64,000 nt of DNA from contig JABHCC010000063.1 in the NCBI GenBank assembly GCA_018669475.1, positions 1-64,000 of the forward strand, in the 5' to 3' direction. The translations under genes were made by a program, and so were the position numbers. Shown piece after piece: positions 59,767 through 64,000 of the stretch. Position 1 is the first letter of the stretch. Each line of letters begins with the position of its first letter. This DNA comes from Bacteroidota bacterium. Lineage in GTDB: Bacteria > Bacteroidota > Bacteroidia > Bacteroidales > UBA12481. The notes beneath the pieces were generated by a model. It saw nothing but the letters and a program-made list of their open reading frames with translations. It ran no database searches and had not been told where the DNA came from.

Positions 59767-62079
59767 ATGAAAAAGAGAAGATTAGTCTTATTGTTGAGTT
59801 TACCAATACTGATAGTTTTCATGTCAGCCTGTAATCGTGAGCGGCCTGAAATCAAGATTATTCCTGAACCGGCTTCAATGACAATAAATAATGGATCCTA
59901 CCGGATATCTTCTGTGGCTCCATTGTATCTGTCTGCTGATGATCCGGATCTGGCAATGGCAGCCAGGTATTTCACCGAGCATATTACTGCTGCAAGTGGA
60001 CTGGAATTGGAGAGCAAAGTGGTGAGTAATTCGCCTGGTAAAGGACTGTTTTTCTCTATTGCTTCAGCTGGTTTTTCTGACCATCCGGATGCATATTCAC
60101 TTATTGTCGATGGAAATGGAGTGCAATTAATTGGCAATTCTGCACGGGCAGTTTTCTATGGGGTACAAACAATTTTACAGCTTTTGCCACCTGAAATTTT
60201 CAGTAAGGAGCTCACTCTTGAGGAGAATGAACTGACGATTCCATGTGTTGAAATACAGGATCTGCCCAGGTATGAATGGCGTGGAATGTTACTGGATGTT
60301 GGACGTCATATCTATCCGCTTGATTTCATTAAGAAATATATCGATCTGATAGCAATGCATAAAATGAATGTGTTTCATTGGCATCTGACTGACGATCAGG
60401 GTTGGCGAATAGAAATTAAGAAATACCCCTTACTTACAGAGATTGGATCAATCAGAAAGACTGAAGATGGAGGAACATACGGAGGATTTTACACACAGGA
60501 GCAGATTAAAGATATTGTTGAGTATGCCCGAACCCGATTTGTTGATATTATGCCCGAAATCGAATTACCGGGTCACTCAGTGGCTGTATTGGCATCCTAT
60601 CCTCAATTATCATGCACAGGAGGTCCCTTCGAAGTAAGAAGCACATGGGGTGTGGCCAATGATGTGTATTGCGCAGGCAAAGAAGAGACATTTGAGTTTC
60701 TCGAGGATGTGCTGGGCGAAGTGGCGGATTTATTCCCATATAAATATTTCCATATCGGAGGAGATGAATGTCCGAAAATGCGATGGGAAGAGTGTGGTGA
60801 TTGTCAAACGCGCATCCGGGAGGAAGGATTAGAAGACGAACATGAATTGCAATCATGGTTTATTCGTCGCATAGAGAAATTTTTATTGACAAAAAATCGA
60901 AGTTTGGTCGGTTGGGATGAGATTCTGGAAGGCGGTCTGGCTCCTGAAGCAACCGTGATGTCATGGCGTGGAATGTCTGGTGGCATTCAGGCGGCTAAAG
61001 AAGGTCATGATGTGATAATGACGCCTACCTCACATTGCTATTTTGATTATTATCAGGGCGATCCCCGTTATGAACCCTGGGCAATTGGTAATTATTTACC
61101 CATGGAGAAAGTGTATAGTTTTGAACCTACTCCCACACAACTGAGTGAGGAAGAGGCCAGACACATAATGGGTGGACAGGGCAATGTTTGGACTGAGCAT
61201 ATCCCAACATCTGAGAAGCTTGAGTACATGGCCCTTCCCCGTATGTCGGCACTGGCAGAAGTGCTGTGGACAAACGCCGACCTGAGAGATTATGAAGGCT
61301 TTTTATATCGAATGAAGAATCAGTATAAGCGACTGGATGCAATGAATGTAAATTATCGTATACCGGCTCCGGTGGTATCAAATAGCAATTTTGTCTTTAT
61401 CCGGGAGTTTACTCTGGAATTGAAGAAGGCAGTTGATGAAGCGATTATTCTGTTCTCTACCGATGGATCAGACCCTCTTACCAATGGACAGGAATACACT
61501 GGTCCATTAACCATTTCACAGGATGTTCAGGTGAAGGCTGTTTTGAAAATGCCATCCGGACATGCCAGTACTACTATCGATATTACTCTTGATCAACAGG
61601 ATATTGTAATTGGATATGATCTGGAAGCTATCCCGGGCCTTAATTATTCTTATTATACCGGACAATTCAGATCTGTTAATGACTACACTGAACTCATCCC
61701 TTCAGGAGATGGAGAAATGACTGAGCCAGGATTGCCTGAAGAATTGTCAGATGAATCATTCGGATTGATTATCCGGGGGTATATTTTAATTGAAAAGGCT
61801 GGTATTTATCGGTTTTATACGTTCTCCGACGATGGTTCAGAACTAAAAGTAAGAGGCCAGATAGTGGTTGATAATGATGGATTGCATGGCCCGCAGGAAG
61901 CCTCTGGCGAAATAGCTCTCGGGCAGGGATGGCATCCAATTGAACTCAGGTATTTTGAGGCTGGCGGTGGAGAGGTGTTAGAGCTGGAATATTCGGGTCC
62001 TGACATTGAGAAACAAGAAGTCCCGGCCGATAACTGGGCAGCTTTTACGAGCCCATTGAAAATGATGAGAATAAACTAA
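59767..62079 (+). CDS. Beta-N-acetylhexosaminidase (GH20) with CHB_HEX_C-like and PA14 domains
   Basis: A 770-residue lipoprotein (lipobox FMSACN). It has a GH20b N-terminal domain and a GH20 barrel: RYEWRGMLLDVGRH, FHWHLTDDQGW, FHIGGDECPKM. The catalytic pair is D333-E334. A chitobiase-type C-terminal domain (AIILFSTDGSDPLTNG) and a PA14 domain (SYYTGQFRS, GIYRFYTFSDDGSELKV, WHPIELRYFEAGGG) follow. It removes terminal GlcNAc or GalNAc by substrate-assisted catalysis. The PA14 domain may bind glycans. It probably works with GH29 and the esterase on mucin-type or chitin-like chains. Confidence 0.95.
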   Translation: MKKRRLVLLLSLPILIVFMSACNRERPEIKIIPEPASMTINNGSYRISSVAPLYLSADDPDLAMAARYFTEHITAASGLELESKVVSNSPGKGLFFSIASAGFSDHPDAYSLIVDGNGVQLIGNSARAVFYGVQTILQLLPPEIFSKELTLEENELTIPCVEIQDLPRYEWRGMLLDVGRHIYPLDFIKKYIDLIAMHKMNVFHWHLTDDQGWRIEIKKYPLLTEIGSIRKTEDGGTYGGFYTQEQIKDIVEYARTRFVDIMPEIELPGHSVAVLASYPQLSCTGGPFEVRSTWGVANDVYCAGKEETFEFLEDVLGEVADLFPYKYFHIGGDECPKMRWEECGDCQTRIREEGLEDEHELQSWFIRRIEKFLLTKNRSLVGWDEILEGGLAPEATVMSWRGMSGGIQAAKEGHDVIMTPTSHCYFDYYQGDPRYEPWAIGNYLPMEKVYSFEPTPTQLSEEEARHIMGGQGNVWTEHIPTSEKLEYMALPRMSALAEVLWTNADLRDYEGFLYRMKNQYKRLDAMNVNYRIPAPVVSNSNFVFIREFTLELKKAVDEAIILFSTDGSDPLTNGQEYTGPLTISQDVQVKAVLKMPSGHASTTIDITLDQQDIVIGYDLEAIPGLNYSYYTGQFRSVNDYTELIPSGDGEMTEPGLPEELSDESFGLIIRGYILIEKAGIYRFYTFSDDGSELKVRGQIVVDNDGLHGPQEASGEIALGQGWHPIELRYFEAGGGEVLELEYSGPDIEKQEVPADNWAAFTSPLKMMRIN

Positions 62080-62089
62080 ACCATATATT

Positions 62090-64000
62090 ATGAAGAATAT
62101 ATTTAACAAGATTTTGCTTTTGAGCTTGTCTGTATTACTTCTCTCTAACTGCCAGACAGAAGCTCCAAACTTTTTGGAAGAGTCACAGGAAGATTTTGAT
62201 GAGCGCATGAGCTGGTGGCGCGATGCTTCTTTCGGCATGTTTATCCACTGGGGCGCATATGCCGTACCTGCCGGAGTGTACCAGGGCGAGGATATCCCGG
62301 GAATAGGCGAGTGGATTATGGACAGGGCAAAAATTCCGGTTGAAGAGTATGAGAAATTTGTGGCCCAATTCAATCCAACACAGTTCAATGCACGTGATTG
62401 GGCAAAAATTGCCAAAGATGCAGGCATGAAATATATTGTCATAACCTCAAAACATCATGATGGTTTCTGCCTTTGGGATTCGAAAATCAGCAAATACGAT
62501 GTTATTGATGCAGCCCCCATTAATCGCAATCTTTTGAAAGAACTGGCAAAAGCATGCAAAAAAGAAGGTATCAGATTGTGCTTCTATCACTCAATAATGG
62601 ATTGGCACCATCCTGATGCAAAAAAAGAGAATTTTGAAAAGTACCGTGAAGAGTATCTGATACCCCAGCTCGAAGAATTACTGAGCGGAAAATATGGTGA
62701 TGTCGGTGTTCTGTGGTTTGACGGAGAATGGATTTCAGAATGGACTGAGGAGCAGGGAAAAGAACTGTATCAACATCTTCGCAGTATTAAGCCTGATCTG
62801 ATTATTAATAACCGGGTTGGTAAAGGTCGTCAGGGGATGCAGGGTATGAACAAAGACCGTTCCTATGCCGGAGATTTTGGTACCCCTGAGCAGGAGATTC
62901 TGCATGGTGCCTCTGATCTGGATTGGGAATCATGTATGACCATGAATGATACCTGGGGATTCAAGAAAAATGATCATAACTGGAAGTCAGCCGAAATGCT
63001 GATTCATAACCTGGTTGATATTATTGCAAAAGGTGGCAATTACCTGCTAAACGTAGGGCCAACCGCCGAGGGACTGATCCCACAGCCCAGCATTGAGCGT
63101 TTGGCTGAAATGGGAGAATGGATCAGGGTGAATGAGGAGGCTGTGTATCAGACAAAGCGATTTGAGCACTATAAAGAAGGAGAAGAAATACGCTATATCA
63201 TGTCAGCAAACGAGGAAGATGTATATGCTGTAGCACTTGAATGGCCGGGCGATAAGCTGACATTAAGATATGCTGAACCCACTGAAGGATCTGTAATCAC
63301 TCTGCTGGGATATGAAGGTGATCTTGAATGGACATATAGCCCTCAGAAGGGTTTGATTATTAACCTGCCGGATGGTATTCAGGATCCGGAAAATCGTCCT
63401 TGTAATTATGCATGGGTATTTAAAATGCAGGCTTCTCCTGCCGGAGTTGTCACACTGCCTCTTGTAAAATCAGGCGATAAGGAAAATCCTGAAACTGTGG
63501 TTTTTTTTAAACAGGTGAGTTTTACAATTGAATCATCACCAGGATCAACAGTACATTATACTATGGATGGTACTGACCCTCTTACCAGCTCCATGCCATA
63601 TAGTTCACCTGTGATGATAAGCAGCTCAATGACACTGACTGCACGTGCTTTCGAAGATGGCAAAATGCCCAGTGAGATTGTGAACGTGAGATTTGTTCAA
63701 TCATCGAAATACTCTGTAGCCGGTACAACAACTACACCTGATGCCAGGTATCCCGGACAGGGAATGAATGGTTTTCTTTCTTATGGGGATGGAATCCGAG
63801 GTAGTGTGAGTGATTTTCGTGATGGAAACTGGTTGGGTTTCGAGGGTGTGGATATGGAAGTGGCTCTTGAACTGCCAGAAACTAAATCTATCAAACGAAT
63901 TGAAGCAGGATTTCTGCAGGATATAGGTTCGTGGATCATGCTTCCCAAACAGGTCGATTTCTTTGTGAGTAATGATGGTATAAGCTATCAGAAGGTTGGC
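62090..64000 (+). CDS. Alpha-L-fucosidase (GH29), 3' end outside window
   Basis: I read this frame from ATG 62090, 10 bp after the GH20 stop; it remains open to the window end. It begins with a lipoprotein signal (lipobox LLSNC). The GH29 motifs are WWRDASFGMFIHWGAYAVP, YIVITSKHHDGFCLWDS and VLWFDGEWISEW with the nucleophile D211. A beta-sandwich domain follows, then a chitobiase C-terminal-type segment (SSPGSTVHYTMDGTDPLTS) and the start of a discoidin-like domain (DGIRGSVSDFRDGNWLGFEG). The last domain closely resembles the end of the clan GH-A-like protein upstream. Releases L-fucose from glycan ends. Confidence 0.95.
   Translation, partial: MKNIFNKILLLSLSVLLLSNCQTEAPNFLEESQEDFDERMSWWRDASFGMFIHWGAYAVPAGVYQGEDIPGIGEWIMDRAKIPVEEYEKFVAQFNPTQFNARDWAKIAKDAGMKYIVITSKHHDGFCLWDSKISKYDVIDAAPINRNLLKELAKACKKEGIRLCFYHSIMDWHHPDAKKENFEKYREEYLIPQLEELLSGKYGDVGVLWFDGEWISEWTEEQGKELYQHLRSIKPDLIINNRVGKGRQGMQGMNKDRSYAGDFGTPEQEILHGASDLDWESCMTMNDTWGFKKNDHNWKSAEMLIHNLVDIIAKGGNYLLNVGPTAEGLIPQPSIERLAEMGEWIRVNEEAVYQTKRFEHYKEGEEIRYIMSANEEDVYAVALEWPGDKLTLRYAEPTEGSVITLLGYEGDLEWTYSPQKGLIINLPDGIQDPENRPCNYAWVFKMQASPAGVVTLPLVKSGDKENPETVVFFKQVSFTIESSPGSTVHYTMDGTDPLTSSMPYSSPVMISSSMTLTARAFEDGKMPSEIVNVRFVQSSKYSVAGTTTTPDARYPGQGMNGFLSYGDGIRGSVSDFRDGNWLGFEGVDMEVALELPETKSIKRIEAGFLQDIGSWIMLPKQVDFFVSNDGISYQKVG

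Overview
The window reads as a chromosomal segment of an aerobic, probably marine or sediment-dwelling member of the Bacteroidota (class Bacteroidia). Supporting signs are a TonB receptor paired with a DUF4249-like lipoprotein, many short-lipobox lipoproteins, a type IX secretion C-terminal domain (45859-46587), an Omp28-like protein, a DUF6029-like outer-membrane protein, AT-rich spacers without strong Shine-Dalgarno sites, and glycan-degrading enzymes. I see no rRNA, tRNA, CRISPR array, transposase or prophage.

Region 1 (1-5.3 kb, minus strand): a TonB-dependent receptor cut by the window edge, its lipoprotein partner, a GH172-type lipoprotein and a small secreted protein. Two degenerate short-unit tandem repeat tracts lie in the spacers. 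Region 2 (5.4-21.8 kb, mostly plus): a membrane/NTPase fusion (ECF S-like, EcfT-like and THEP1-like parts), a GH3 plus serine-hydrolase fusion, a HEAT plus cyclophilin fusion, a lactonase, a methyltransferase, a LOG-family protein, an M28 peptidase, and an iron-type ABC importer with a propeller protein. Four copies of one leader element, each ending exactly on a gene start, occur here. Each carries micro-ORFs chained by ATGA overlaps. Region 3 (21.9-30.5 kb, plus): a 1796-residue protein with an N-terminal membrane domain, about seven or eight Ig-like repeats and a C-terminal domain whose motifs match the CyaA/edema factor/ExoY adenylate cyclase toxins. Two zinc-ribbon membrane proteins follow, one with about 14 MORN repeats. 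This is the best candidate for an undescribed system.

Region 4 (30.5-39.0 kb, minus): one operon running from a Tat-exported iron-sulfur protein, an NrfD-like quinol-binding subunit and a monoheme cytochrome c through a Sco protein to a complete caa3-type oxygen reductase and its heme O synthase. It looks like a compact quinol to cytochrome c to oxygen chain. Region 5 (39.4-46.6 kb, plus): a sulfatase, a sodium:solute symporter, a thioredoxin-like protein, a DUF6029-like beta-barrel, an Omp28-like lipoprotein and a T9SS cargo protein.

Region 6 (46.7-64 kb, plus): a tightly packed glycan-degradation locus led by a GntR-type regulator. It holds a sialate O-acetylesterase, a TlpA-like thioredoxin, an agarase-like hydrolase, a DUF6067-like hydrolase, a creatininase-family hydrolase, an unassigned clan GH-A-like enzyme, a GH20 hexosaminidase and a GH29 fucosidase cut by the window end. 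Together with the sulfatase this suggests use of a fucosylated, amino-sugar-containing and possibly sulfated or acetylated glycan. No SusC/SusD pair is visible in the window.
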